The position numbers were made by a program, and so were the translations under genes. From Azolla caroliniana (taxonomy: Eukaryota; Polypodiophyta), in contig JBHGNT010000013.1 of the NCBI GenBank assembly GCA_043228905.1, positions 16,926,001 to 16,990,000 on the forward strand: a DNA stretch of 64,000 bases, read 5' to 3'. Shown piece by piece: positions 1 to 10,660 of this stretch (its first letter is position 1; each line of letters starts with the position of its first letter). The notes under the pieces are model-generated. The model made no database searches and was not told where the DNA came from. It worked only from the letters and a program-made list of their open reading frames with translations.

Positions 1-437
1 ATTTTTACATGCATGTTTCCCATGACTAACACTTTCCTTCATTAGCAATCTTACTAACATGTAGCCATAAATCTCCAAGGGATCCTTGTATGGCCCAAAG
101 CATGATACCATGATAATTCCCTATTTGGTAATCTCTAGGCATAAATCCCCAAAGGGATCATTCTTGTGTGACCCAAAGCACCAATTTATTAATAAGTTCC
201 TATCATAAATTTAAAGCATGTCTCTTTACAAATAGTGATTATTTCTTTTAACAATTCTTTATACAGACTTATTATTTGGGAGATAACATGCATCATATTC
301 TCATGTTTATCGAAGCAAGTGATGTAGCCCATATGGAAGTAGGTAATGTCTAAAGTTGTGTATTGTATGTCATTTTAACTAATGGACTATATTCTTCTTT
401 GGAAAAGAAAAAGAGGGTAAGAATGTCATATTCTAGG
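1..437. other. Left flank, no gene seen
   Basis: AT-rich non-coding DNA with no convincing reading frame or known repeat. It ends with CTAGG (433-437), the left copy of the target duplication of the retrotransposon that follows. A loose internal duplication of a phrase with AAATC(T)CC(C)A(A)AG(G)GATC is visible near 70-160. Confidence 0.5.
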
Positions 438-862
438 TGTCATGATATGACAAGACTCGAACCCATGACCTTATGGTATATGGGTCAAGCTCTTAACCAT
501 CACACCATCTATTATAATTCATAAGATATTATTTTCATTTATGTTTTATTATAAGAAAGTAATGTATATTCCAGATTTCTCTGGAACATTCTAGAAGTTT
601 CAAGATTACTCCTGACAACACTATAAAAGAAGGCACTAGGCATTATGTTGAACCAAATTGGTTCAACGCCAGTCTTAAGCCTCTCAGCCGCTTTGTACTT
701 ATCTTTTCACATAATATATTAGCTGTTGTCATCATCTTTCTCTCTCTCTCTCCTCTTCTCACTTCCTCTCTCGGGAATCTTACGCAGTTCCGTCCTCTTA
801 GTACTAATAGTACTGCTCTTCTTAGTACTAATTCCATCTCTGCTTTAGTACTATTCCTGACA
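438..862 (+). repeat. 5' LTR of copy 1
   Basis: TGTCATGATATG...ATTCCTGACA, with short TGTCA/TGACA inverted ends. TATAAAA lies at 622-628. A 10-bp-arm palindrome (647-667) sits where transcription should start. A pyrimidine-rich stretch (about 730-780) and four TAGTACT motifs (799-853) follow in R/U5. Confidence 0.95.
622..666 (+). promoter_or_regulatory. LTR TATA box, predicted start site and 5' self-primer
   Basis: TATAAAA (622-628) is followed 33 bp later by AAATTGGTTCAA (655-666), the predicted first 12 bases of the element transcript. These are the exact reverse complement of TTGAACCAATTT (865-876) next to the 5' LTR. Position of the start site is inferred from TATA spacing, not measured. 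Confidence 0.7.
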
Positions 863-876
863 GTTTGAACCAATTT
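863..876 (+). promoter_or_regulatory. Primer binding site for self-priming
   Basis: Immediately inside the 5' LTR comes GT (863-864) then TTGAACCAATTT (865-876). There is no TGG start as expected for a tRNA 3' end. The 12 bases pair perfectly with LTR bases 655-666; the duplex would end exactly where the next bases (C667 against T864) mismatch. The 2-nt gap to the LTR matches the dinucleotide normally removed by integrase. Confidence 0.75.
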
Positions 877-932
877 CTCCTTTCCTCCAGCCTACTTGTC
901 ATTCTCCCTCCTCCTACCCTTTTCCCTATACT

Positions 933-2090
933 ATGGCTACTGTTAGCGCCCAAGAATATCAATCTGTTTTCTCCGAGTTACAGTGCCTAAAAGAAAAGTT
1001 TGTTGCCCTGGAACAAGAAAACCAACGGTTTGTAGGGGATCTCCAACAAATCTCTCTCGAAAAACAACAAAGGCAACAACAACATGGGGAGTTAGCATTA
1101 CGGGTACAACAACTCGAAGCAGCGTTGCAACAACAAGGATCAAGTCCCCAAGGATTTCATAAAGAACCCAAGATTGGACTTCCTATGAAATTTGATGGAA
1201 CGCGATTGCAATTCCGGGGATTCCTTAATCAGGTACTCTTAGTCATCCAGATGCATCCTTCCCGATATCCCACTGATGCATCTCGAGTCGGCCTAATAGG
1301 CACGTTACTTAGCGGCTCAGCCTTGGCATGGTTCGCTCCGCTTCTAGAAAAACAATCACCCTTGCTCAATAACTTTGAAGATTTTATTGGTGAGTTTAAA
1401 GCCTGCTTTGGAGATACCGACGGCATCAGGACGACGATCAACAAGATCCGAAGATTGCGTCAAGGCGATTGTCCAGCCTCTGCCTACGCGGCGGATTTCC
1501 GTCTACTCGCCTAAGATATTCCCTGGGATGATCAGGCCCTCATGGAGCAGTTTCGCTACGGCTTGCGCAATGATGTCAAAGATCTGCTTTTAACCTTCCC
1601 CGAAGAACCAAAGTCTCTTACAGAGGCAATCAGTCGAGCGGTCCAATGCGACAACCGCCTTTTCGAACGGCGTTCGGAGCGTCAGTTACAAATAACACGC
1701 TCTCGGCCGGAACCCACATACGCCTCAGTCACGGCTAAACCGTTTGCACACGATGTACCTCAAGCCAATATTCTGACACCGATGGAGATCGACACCATGC
1801 GTCGACGCGGCCCGTTATCGGAAGAAGAAAAGCAACGACGACGTGTCAATCGATTATGCCTTTATTGCGGTGGATTAGGGCATATCGCCATCAATTGTCC
1901 CCATAGGCCAAGAAGATAGGTAAATCAAATCGTCGCCTGTACTAAACCCGAGTCAATTCTTCCCTTCGGAGTGTCTGATAGTATTAATAGTACTAATAGA
2001 GTGTCAGATAGTATTCATAGTACTAATAGCCCAAGTATCTCAAACAAATTTGAAATCCTTAGTCAATTAGATGAAGAGTTAAACGATTGA
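933..2090 (+). pseudogene. gag: gag of copy 1 (two nonsense codons)
   Basis: Encodes an N-terminal coiled-coil-like Q/E-rich region, then a sushi/PEG10-type capsid (motifs KFDGTR, FRGFLNQV, PTDASRVGLIGTLLSG, LRQGDCPASAYAADF) and a CCHC zinc knuckle (CLYCGGLGHIAINC, near 1855-1900). Start ATG at 933 matches the intact 383-residue homologue at 36327. Broken by TAA at 1512-1514 and TAG at 1917-1919 (CAG in copy 2). The natural stop is TGA 2088-2090, just after the slippery heptamer. Confidence 0.93.
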
Positions 2091-2121
2091 GTCCAGCCAA
2101 AATAGGAGCCGTTTGGTTGGA
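2078..2121 (+). promoter_or_regulatory. -1 programmed frameshift signal, gag/pol junction (copy 1)
   Basis: Slippery heptamer GTTAAAC (2078-2084) is read G TTA AAC in the gag frame. A 7-nt spacer containing the gag stop follows, then a hairpin: TCCAGCCAAA (2092-2101), 10-nt loop, TTTGGTTGGA (2112-2121), 10 pairs with one G-U. Pol is open in the -1 frame from this point. The same heptamer, spacer length and stem occur in copy 2. GUUAAAC is a known functional heptamer in arterivirus ORF1a/1b. Confidence 0.8.
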
Positions 2122-5100
2122 CAACAACCCTAGATCTGTACAGCCCATTAGTGGTTCCATTCCTTCCAAGCAAGTTAGCAATGTGTTCCTAGCCCAAGTC
2201 ATTGTTAGTACTAAAAGTACTCCCCCAGTACCCATCCTAACACTCTTAGATTCCGCAGCTAATTCCTATTTCATGGATCGAAATTTTGCCCAAGCTTCTC
2301 AGATATCCCTAAGAAAACTTCCTTGTCCCGCATCTGTAGTAGTCATTGATGGTCGTCCCATTGCTTCTGGGAATATTGTAGAAGAATCAGAACCCATTCA
2401 AGTTGTCCTAGGTAGTTTTGTGTGTGTAATATCATTTAATATAATTAGTAGTCCAGAGCATCCCATTGTCCTAGGATTACCTTGGTTTGAATTACATAAT
2501 CCAGCCATAGATTGGAGAACAAGAGAAGTCCGATATCAACCACCCCAAGAATCTACTCACCGAGTTTTGACCATTTCACTCCATCAATTACGCGAAGAAG
2601 GACACAAGGAGCCAATGTCAGTACATCCTTCCAGCACTATTAAGAAGGACTCCTCAGTACAACTTCCGGCAAAATATCATCCTTATGCCGATGTATTTGA
2701 CAAGGTAAAAGCCGGTACCCTTCCTCATCACCGTCCCTATGACTGTCCCATCGATTTACAACCAGGAACCAAGCCACCATGGGGACCAATTTACAACTTG
2801 TCACCCACCGAGTTAGAAGTCCTTCGAGCCTACATAGAGGAGAACTTGGCAAGCGGGTTCATCCGTCATTCAAAATCTCCGGCCAGTGCACCCATCTTCT
2901 TTGTCAAGAAGAAAGATGGTTCACTTCGTCTCGTCGTTGATTACCGCGGATTGAATAAGGTCACCATCCGGAATAGGTATGCACTTCCTCTTATATCAAG
3001 TCTTTTAGAGCGAGTTAATGGTACCAAGTTTTTTACCAAAATCGATCTACGAGGAGCGTATAACCTCGTGCGGATCCGACCGGGAGATGAATGGAAGACC
3101 GTCTTTCGCACGCGGTATGGGCATTTCGAGTATATTGTTATGCCGTTCGGCCTAACCAATGCACCCGCAGTCTTCCAACACATGGCAAATGATATATTCA
3201 GAGACCTCTTGGATATTTGTTTGATCATCTATCTTGATGATCTATTGATTTATTCGAAGACCCAGCAAGAGCACGATTCTCGTGTACTATTAGTACTAAA
3301 GCGACTCCGCGAGAATGGTCTTTATGCCAAGCTAGAAAAATGTAGCTTTGACTGCAAGCAAGTGGAATTTCTAGGCTACATCATCTCCTTAAAGGGCATC
3401 GCCATGGATCCAACTAAAGTCCAAACTGTACTAGAGTGGCAAATTCCACGGTCGGTACGAGATGTACAATGTTTTCTAGGTTTTGCTAACTTCTACCGTA
3501 AGTTTATACAGGATTACTCGAAGATTATCTTACCCCTCACACAACTTACGAAGAAGGGCCAAGCATTTCTTTGGTCCATTGAAGCAGATATGGCTTTTCG
3601 GCATCTTAAGAAAGCCTTTACATCAGCACCGATTCTAGCTCATGTGGATACTAGCAAACCATTCATCATGGAGGCCGATGCTTCAGATTTCGCCCTTGGT
3701 AGCATCCTTTCTCAACAAGGAGATAAAGAAGAGTTGCATCCGGTGGCTTTCCATTCGCGCAAATTCGATGTTGCGGAAATCAACTACGAAATACATGACA
3801 AGGAGTTATTAGCCATCGTGGATTCATTTGTGCAATGGCGGCATTTCTTAGAGGGCTCTCCATATCAGGTTGTTGTCTTTAGTGATCATAAAAATCTTGC
3901 TTATTTCTAGAACGCTCGCGTACTAAATCGACGGCAGCCTCGGTGGGCGCAATTCCTCACGCGTTTCGACTTCAAAATCACATATCGACCGGGGAAGCAG
4001 CAAGGAAAAGCAGATGCACTATCACAGCGTTCATATCTTGCACCTCGTCCTGGTGATCCAACATTTGATAATCAAAAGCAAGTAATCTTGGGACCAACAC
4101 GATTGCACACGACGCGGATTTTTCACACCCCGATGGATTCACGAATTACCGATGACATACGTGCAAACTTGAAGACGGATAATTTTGCTCAAGACATCCA
4201 GGCGCACATTGATACTTCTCGAGCATCCTGTTCTTAGTCTCAAAAACCAGGTATTGACTACCGACAATTCGAATATCATGATGGTTTGTTATTCTTTAAA
4301 AAGCGCGTATATGTCCCCGATTGCTCCTGTCGCCTTCAAATCGTCCAGCATTGTCACGACACCCATACGGCGGGACATTTCGGTAGTACTAAGACGTTGG
4401 AGCTAGTGCAACGATCTTTTTGGTGGCCCCACATGCATCGTTTTGTCGACGACTACGTTCGGACCTGTGATGCTTGCTGCCGAGCAAAGATGCCACGACA
4501 CCATCCATATGGCTTGTTGGAACCCTTACCGATTCCAAGTAAGCCGTGGCAGTCTATTTGTCTTGATTTTATCACAGATCTGCCGGTCTCGCAGGGGTTC
4601 GATGCTATCTTAACCGTCGTCGATCGATATACGAAGATGGCACATTTTGTTCCGTGTACTAAGGCCATCACTAGCGAGGAAACCGCCGCCCTAGTCATGC
4701 ATGAGGTATTTCGGCATCATGGCCTCCCAGACAGTATCATCAGTGACCGAGGACCGCAATTTGTCTCCAAATTTTGGCAGCATCTCTTCAAGATGCTCAA
4801 GGTCTCTTGCAACCTCTCCTCCGGCTACCATCCTCTGACCAATGGGCAGGCAGAACGAACAAACCAAACACTGGAGCAATATCTCTGGTGTTTCCTGAGT
4901 TATCTACAAGACGATTGGGTCGAGATTCTCCACTTTGCGGAGTTTGCGTATAATAATGTTGTTCACTCCTCGACTCGAGTCTCCCCATTCTACGCTTATA
5001 CCGGTTCTCATCCTCGCTGATCGGTGATCGACACCCCGGAGCTACCTACCAATCCTCGTGTCGGGGATCATTTGGAGAGACTACGCAAGATTCAAATAGA

Positions 5101-5644
5101 TCTCTCGACTCATCTTCGTCATGCTCAACAGACACAGAAGACTTACGCGGATCGTCATTGACTTCCCTCGTCTTTTGCCATCGGAGATCGAGTATGGCTC
5201 TTACGTCGTCACATCAAGACTACTCGACCGTGTGACAAGTTGGATTATCGACGACTCGGTCCTTTCCGTATTTTGGGTAAAGTTAATGATGTCACATTCC
5301 GCCTTGATCTCCCTCCACAGCTTCAGATACATCCGGTTTTCCATTGTTCTCTTCTTGAACCTTATAAAGCAAACACCATTCCCGATCGTGTTACACCACC
5401 GCCGCCCTCGCTAGAGTTGGACGCCGGCCCGGAGTATGAAGTTGCTGCCATCCTCGATTCCAAACTTATTCGCAACAAACTTTATTATTTGGTCGATTGG
5501 GTTGGTTATAGTCCGAGCGAACGCACTTGGGAACCCGTCGAGCATGTTGCCAATGCTCAGGATCTGCTTGCTGATTTCCACCGAAAGTATCCGGACAAAC
5601 CCGATCCGCAATCAGCGCCGACTCGTTCCACTCGTCGTCTTTAA
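2085..5644 (+). pseudogene. pol: pol of copy 1: protease, RT, RNase H, integrase, chromodomain (broken)
   Basis: Read in the -1 frame relative to gag. Protease active site is changed to LLDSAANS (GAT at 2249; GCA replaces the glycine codon). RT carries YLDD at 3230-3241; RNase H shows EADASDFALGS, the KELLAIV helix and FSDHKNLAYF. Integrase has an H2C2 zinc finger (about 4350-4490), catalytic D, D in DRGPQF and E in NGQAERTNQTLEQ. Then come the GPY/F module (RRLGPFRI) and a chromodomain (EYEVAAIL ... YLVDWVGY ... RTWEP). Stops in frame: TAG 3908-3910, TAG 4235-4237, TGA 5018-5020, TGA 5159-5161; natural stop TAA 5642-5644. Each internal stop is a C-to-T or G-to-A change relative to copy 2. 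Confidence 0.93.
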
Positions 5645-5655
5645 GGGGGAGATAG
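5643..5655 (+). promoter_or_regulatory. Polypurine tract of copy 1
   Basis: AAGGGGGAGATAG directly abuts the 3' LTR and overlaps the end of pol. It should prime plus-strand DNA synthesis. Confidence 0.8.
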
Positions 5656-6080
5656 TGTCATGATATGGCAAGACTCGAACCCATGACCTTATGGTATATG
5701 GGTCGAGCTCTTAACCATCACACCATCTATTGTAATTCATAGAATATTATTTTCATTTATGTTTTATTATAAGAAAGTAATGTATATTCCAGATTTCTCT
5801 GGAACATTCTAGAAGTTTCAAGATTACTCCTGACAACACTATAAAAGAAGGCATTAGACATTATGTTGAACCAAATTGGTTCAACGCCAGTCTTAAGCCT
5901 CTCAGCTACTTTGTACTTATCTTTTCACATAATATATTAGTTGTTGTCATCATCTTTCTCTCTCTCTCTCCTCTTCTCACTTCCTCTCTCGGGAATCTTA
6001 CGCAGTCCTGTCCTCTTAGTACTAATAGTACTACTCTTCTTAGTACTAATTCCATCTCTGCTTTAGTACTATTCCTGACA
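5656..6080 (+). repeat. 3' LTR of copy 1
   Basis: Same 425-bp length as the 5' LTR, about 13 substitutions apart, followed by target-duplication copy CTAGG at 6081-6085. Confidence 0.95.
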
Positions 6081-6085
6081 CTAGG

Positions 6086-7719
6086 ATTGCCTCCTTTAGG
6101 GTATCTTCTTTCTTCTTTGGGAAACCTTTAGAGTCGAAGCGTTGTCATGATTGTCATTGATAAGACAATGTTTAGGGATCAAATACAAGGTAGACTACAT
6201 TTAGGTGTATAAGTGTCAATCCATATAATGGTGGTGGTCATCAATTGACAATCATCAAGATATAGAGGAACACATAGTTGACCCAATTGGTTTCATAACA
6301 ATCTCCTTTGGTCCTCCCTCATTCCTCCCTCATTGACATCAATATAGTTGTGCCACTAATCCTCCAATGTTAGTTGTAAGCATTATCGTGTCGTATTTCC
6401 AACTTATTAGTCAACATTTTTTTATTATTAGTCTTGACTCTACTTGAATATTTTGGCCCCTTTACTTGGTGCATTAATCATTTTTAAGTAAAATATATTA
6501 ATAGATATATATATATTTAACGAAGTTCAATTAGTATGTGTGGCAATTGTAGTTTGAACCACCTACCCATTGTTGTCAATCGTCAATTGGCAACCATGAT
6601 TGTTATATGAATTGAAGTCGCCATGTACACGTGGATTAATATGATCACATGGGCCACATATCTCTATGCTTGTATTTTGCTTTTATGTGTACTACAATCT
6701 TGTTGTCTTTTTATTCTTACTATAAAGAACTTTGTTTCCTAGAGGTAAAATTGAGTGTTTCCTACTCTTATGTACCCCACATATGACAATGCATGAGATC
6801 ACCAAGTTCTTCCCAAAAACTTTGTTACTTTAGTATTTAAAGTAAAAGTTACTTTTTGGTATTTTTATGGTATTCTACATATTACAAGGTGTGTACATTG
6901 TTTGAGCCTTTCTTGTGAGAGTGTGGGTGCAACGAGATAGCATATACTAAAGACACGTGAAAGTTAGGATTTGAACCAAAGACCTTTGATTGATAACCCC
7001 ATAACATCTATTAGAGGCCAAAATAGGGCTAGCTTTAGATTATCTATATAAAAAAAAGGAGTCATAAAATTTCACGATATTATTTTAACATATGAGGCAA
7101 CTTTTCAATTGTTAATGATGGATTCTTAGATGCTTTTTACAAGCATGAAGCTCATAATTGCTATGTGTGGGATGTGTGTTATTAAGGGAGGTCTTTGAGG
7201 TTGGTTGGTTTGGCGGAGCAAGTAAATGATGAAGCATGACAATTGCATCTTGGTCTTTGCTCTTGATATGAGGGGAATTAACAATGACACATAGTCGATC
7301 AATGGTAGGTACAACTAAATGCCTATGATCTAATAGTAACTCGATCTTGTATGGAGACATTCTCTTCCTGGCTAGATGGTTTCTTATGGTGTTTCACTTT
7401 AGGATATTTCATGCCCAATCACAGAGCACACACTTCTCCCCCATCCTCAACATAGATGGTGCTCTGATAGGGATGCTTGCTACACACAAAGTGACCACTC
7501 TCTCACTCACATAATGGACATTGAATTGACCTCACAATAGCACGAACTATTATAGTTGAAGATTACAATGGTTTATACATGGATCATGCTTTCCTTCACT
7601 ATCCTTTTAAAAGTCATGATATCCATCCCCTTATTTCAAGTCAAGATTAAACTTAATTTCTCTTATATTTCAACATATAACTAGAGATCCCCCCATCTTT
7701 TATGTGGTGTTTTTTGCAA
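6086..7719. other. Intergenic, nothing recognised
   Basis: AT-rich DNA without a convincing gene. Short frames near 7112-7360 on the minus strand have no recognisable motif. Confidence 0.4.
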
Positions 7720-8317
7720 ATACTTTACAAGCTCCCAAAAACTTATGAATGTATTGGAAGACTTTTGTACACATAGTGAGCTAAGTGTCAACAACAATAA
7801 GTCATTGAAGAAGTTAAAATTGGGAATGTGGTTACCATGCTTTTGTTATATGCAAATATGTTAGAAGATGCCTAGAAACTTGGGAGTGTATTGGAAAACT
7901 TTTGTATACATACTAAGATAAATTTCAATGCCTCCAAAACAAAGGTTATGTTTGTGAGGTATCAAAATAATGATAAACCATGCATTGTGAACAATAATGA
8001 GTTATTTCAATTTGTAGAAAGCTTACAATATATTGGGCTTTGAGATTCCCTTTAATCATAGATCAAATGGATGTGCTACCCACCATTAGGATGCGGGAAA
8101 CATGACTTATTGTGCATTTGCGAACATATGCAATGATGGGAAAATCAACTTTTCGGTTCTCAAGAAATATCTCTTTTAACACATTGATAAGATTACTACT
8201 TCTTTATGGGATTGATATATGGGTGGTTGATGTTAGAAATATTGAGAATCGATTAGATAGGTATATAGAATTACAACCATAGAGATGGATATATGAAATC
8301 AAAACTTCTATTACATA
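7720..8317 (+). mobile_element. RTE-type LINE fragment (RT C-terminal part)
   Basis: Frame-broken translation reads VNASKTKVMFV, a later LQYIGL-like stretch, Y-x-F-ANICN, KKYLF...HIDKITTSLWD and IENRLDRYIELQ..IKTSITY. These match, in order, the C-terminal reverse-transcriptase and linker phrases of plant RTE LINEs (NASKTK, YLG, LKKYLF, LLYG.E.WG, K.S.PY). Truncated at both ends; the copia LTR begins where the similarity stops. Confidence 0.6.
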
Positions 8318-8831
8318 TGAGAGTAGCTCACAATAGTAGTTCACCCATACGCTCACACCTTCGAGCTTAGATAGGTTCTGGACCAGCTCACTACAAAATT
8401 AGTGGGGACTGATAATCAATCCAACCATTGTGTAAGAAAGTGGATTATATTCTATGTTTGGTCTGAGCATGACATTAAATGTGCAAGTCAGTTGATAGTA
8501 GTGGAGATATTCCTTTTCTGTCAACTTGCTTGTCAAATGACAAGTCAGTTATCTTGAAGTCAATGGCACATACTTCAAGACTAAGTACATTGTAACTTGC
8601 CCATAAAATATTCTAGTTGACTTGATTAGCCTACATCGCTCTTTCCTAAATACATTGTGTCCTACGCATCTACGGTTTCCTAGATTACCCCTTATCGACC
8701 CATATGGTCGAGTTGCACACTAGTTGCTCCTCATTTGGGGCACTATCACAAAATGTGCACTCTAAGAGCACATCTTGTGCACATATGGGGATATATTTAC
8801 AACTTGGGGCGATCATTGATTATATCTAACA
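8318..8831 (-). repeat. 3' LTR of Ty1/copia remnant
   Basis: On the minus strand the LTR starts TGTTAGATATAATC (8831 downward), directly after a polypurine tract (GAGGGGGAG, 8832-8840) and the pol stop. Its far end is placed near 8318 (minus ...CTACTCTCA) because LINE similarity resumes there; this boundary is approximate. Confidence 0.6.
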
Positions 8832-10079
8832 CTCCCCCTCAATTGTCAACCCATTGAGTTCACTTGGAATTGGGCCAACTCCTAGTTGTCGAAGGTGTTG
8901 TTGTAGATGTTCTGCTCCAAGCGCCTTTGTGAAGATATCTACAACATTGTCTGATGTCGGACAATACTCAAGCTCCACAATCTCATCATTTATTAGCTCC
9001 CACACATAGTGATACTAAATCTCTATGTGTTTAGTACGTGCATGGAATACGAGGTTCTTGGCAATGGCCATGAAACTCTAATTGTCACACTTCAATACTG
9101 TTGTCATCCTTATTGGAACTACCACATCCATAAGGATTCTTCTTAGCCAAACTACCTCACATGTCGTTATGCATGTTGCTTTGTATTCTGCCTCCGTTGA
9201 AGATAGTGCCACTTTTGGTTGTTTTTTTACTGCTCCATGAAATAGCTCTAGAACCTATTGAAAAACAATATCCAAGAACTAAATTTTTGGAATCACTATC
9301 TCTAGCCCAGTCGGAGTCGCAATATCCACTAAGTTCGTCAGTTGTTGGCTTGTAGAAGATTCCATATTTTAAAGTACCCACAATGTACTTTAATACATGT
9401 AGTGCAGATTTCCAATGAGTCTCCTTCGGTTTGTTGCTGAATCAACTCACAACACCAAACTGCAAAACAAATATCTGTCCTAGTGTTGAATAGGAAAATT
9501 AGACTTCCTACTAGTTGTCTATACTTCCTTATGTCAACCATTGGTGACGAGTCTTCTTGGGATAGCTTTAGACCATACACCGCCTTCTTCAGCTTGCGGA
9601 CTTTGTTTTTTGAATTCAACATCTCAAACCCTTGTGGTTGTGTCACGTATACCTCCTCCTTGAGATGCCCATTCAGAAAGTGCCTATTTGACATCCATTT
9701 GATAAATCAGCCATCCTCTTGAAGCAGCCAACACTATGACAATTCGAATTGTTGACATGTGAGCTATCAGGGCAAATGTTTCTTGTACATTAAATCCTTC
9801 AATTTGGGAGTATCCTTGCGCTACCAACCTTTCCTTGAATTTCTCCAAAGAACCATAGACTTTATTCTTTACTTTCCACACCCACTTGGTGCCTATCACC
9901 TTCTTCTTTGTTGGCCTCTCTACCAACTCCCACGTGTCATTTTTCATGATGTTATCATATTTTGATATCATCGCTTCTTTCCACTTCGGGTCAGCCATGG
10001 CTTTGTCCACCGAGGTCGGCTCACTCACTGAGCCTTTGATGTCCACCATCAAAGTTGTTAAGAGTCTATTACTAATCAA
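8829..10079 (-). pseudogene. Ty1/copia pol remnant (RT and RNase H)
   Basis: Degenerate minus-strand coding. RT start: WKEAMISKYDNIMKNDTWELV, GTKWVWKVK and GWLIYQMDVK (9690-10040). RT middle: FLNGHLKEEVYVTQPQGFE and KLKKAVYGLK (9560-9700), then KYRQLVGSLIFL. RNase H: GYCDSDWARD and AISWSSKK (9200-9330). C-terminal tail: VVDIFTKALGAEHL and LGVGPIPSEL, ending in TAG at the LTR edge. Frameshifts and deletions break it; the YVDD catalytic segment between the two RT blocks is missing. Confidence 0.85.
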
Positions 10080-10444
10080 TAGACCAAACTAAAGTAAAAG
10101 AAGGAAAATAGAATGGATAGAAGAACCCGTTCCACCTGACCACCCTCGAGCTATGATCTAGACATAGCCAACCTACCATTGACATCTCATAATGTTGGAT
10201 ATTAGGACGACTAATACCTTGGAAGAGATAAATACGATCATCGAGACGAAAGCCTAGCCCGCACCACCAGTGTCTCAGACAGCAGCCTTCCGACGTAATG
10301 TCCTTATGAGGGTAGCTAAGCCTCGTATTTATACCTTTTCCTAGACCCCTTGAATAGATACGTGCCTTTCTAAAATGGTCTCCATTCATTGGTTGCCCAA
10401 ATCATGATAGTGCATGCACCTATCATTCCTTCTATCCAATCACA
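10056..10444 (-). repeat. LTR-like segment of a second family nested in the copia remnant
   Basis: Begins TGTTAAGAG at 10056. It shares the phrase CCACCTGACCACCC, the tail GAGGGTAGCTAAGCC and a minus-strand TATAAATA box with the LTR at 31052-31501. Copia coding continues on the far side (10445-10660), so it looks inserted. The right boundary and target duplication are not clear. A 105-codon frame inside it is not considered a gene. Confidence 0.45.
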
Positions 10445-10660
10445 TTAGCCCCTTTTTTGGCACTAGCATAGGCTGAATGAGCAAGCCATTACCATAAGAT
10501 GGTTTAGCTTCCTTTTTTGGATAGTGGGTCGGGATTGGGTGGAATACTTCTTTGGTTGATGAGATAAGTTGAGAATTGTTTTTCTCAGCTAGATGTGGTC
10601 GTTCCTCATCGAACACCACATCACGACTTGTAAAAACTACATGTTTGTGGCCTCTTCATG
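10445..10660 (-). pseudogene. Ty1/copia pol fragment upstream of RT
   Basis: Minus-strand translation includes SRDVVFDEERPHLAEK followed by a polar linker, typical of the stretch between integrase and RT in copia elements. It is separated from the RT part by the LTR-like segment at 10056-10444. Confidence 0.6.

Larger units (their letters stand above)
438..6080 (+). mobile_element. Tf1/sushi-like chromovirus (Ty3/gypsy), copy 1, complete but decayed
   Basis: Full LTR retrotransposon: 425-bp LTRs at both ends beginning TGTCA and ending TGACA, flanked by a perfect 5-bp target duplication CTAGG (433-437 and 6081-6085). Internal order is self-priming site, gag, -1 frameshift signal, pol (protease, RT, RNase H, integrase with GPY/F module, chromodomain), polypurine tract. 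The two LTRs differ at about 13 positions by eye (about 3%), nearly all transitions, so the copy is older than copy 2 at 35832-41478. Six in-frame nonsense codons interrupt gag and pol. Gag and RT wording (for example HRPYDCPIDL, LDLRGAYNLVRI-type, YLDD) resembles sushi/Tf1 chromoviruses of fungi and vertebrates more than Reina, Tekay, CRM or Galadriel of plants; this placement is from memory of the families and needs a tree. Confidence 0.93.

Noticed and set aside
863-880. Possible tRNA primer binding site next to the 5' LTR
   Set aside because: No TGG at or near the LTR edge in either copy, and the bases match the LTR start site better than any tRNA end I can recall.
10072-10389. 105-codon minus-strand frame
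   Set aside because: Falls within an LTR-like segment shared with 31052-31501; no domain.
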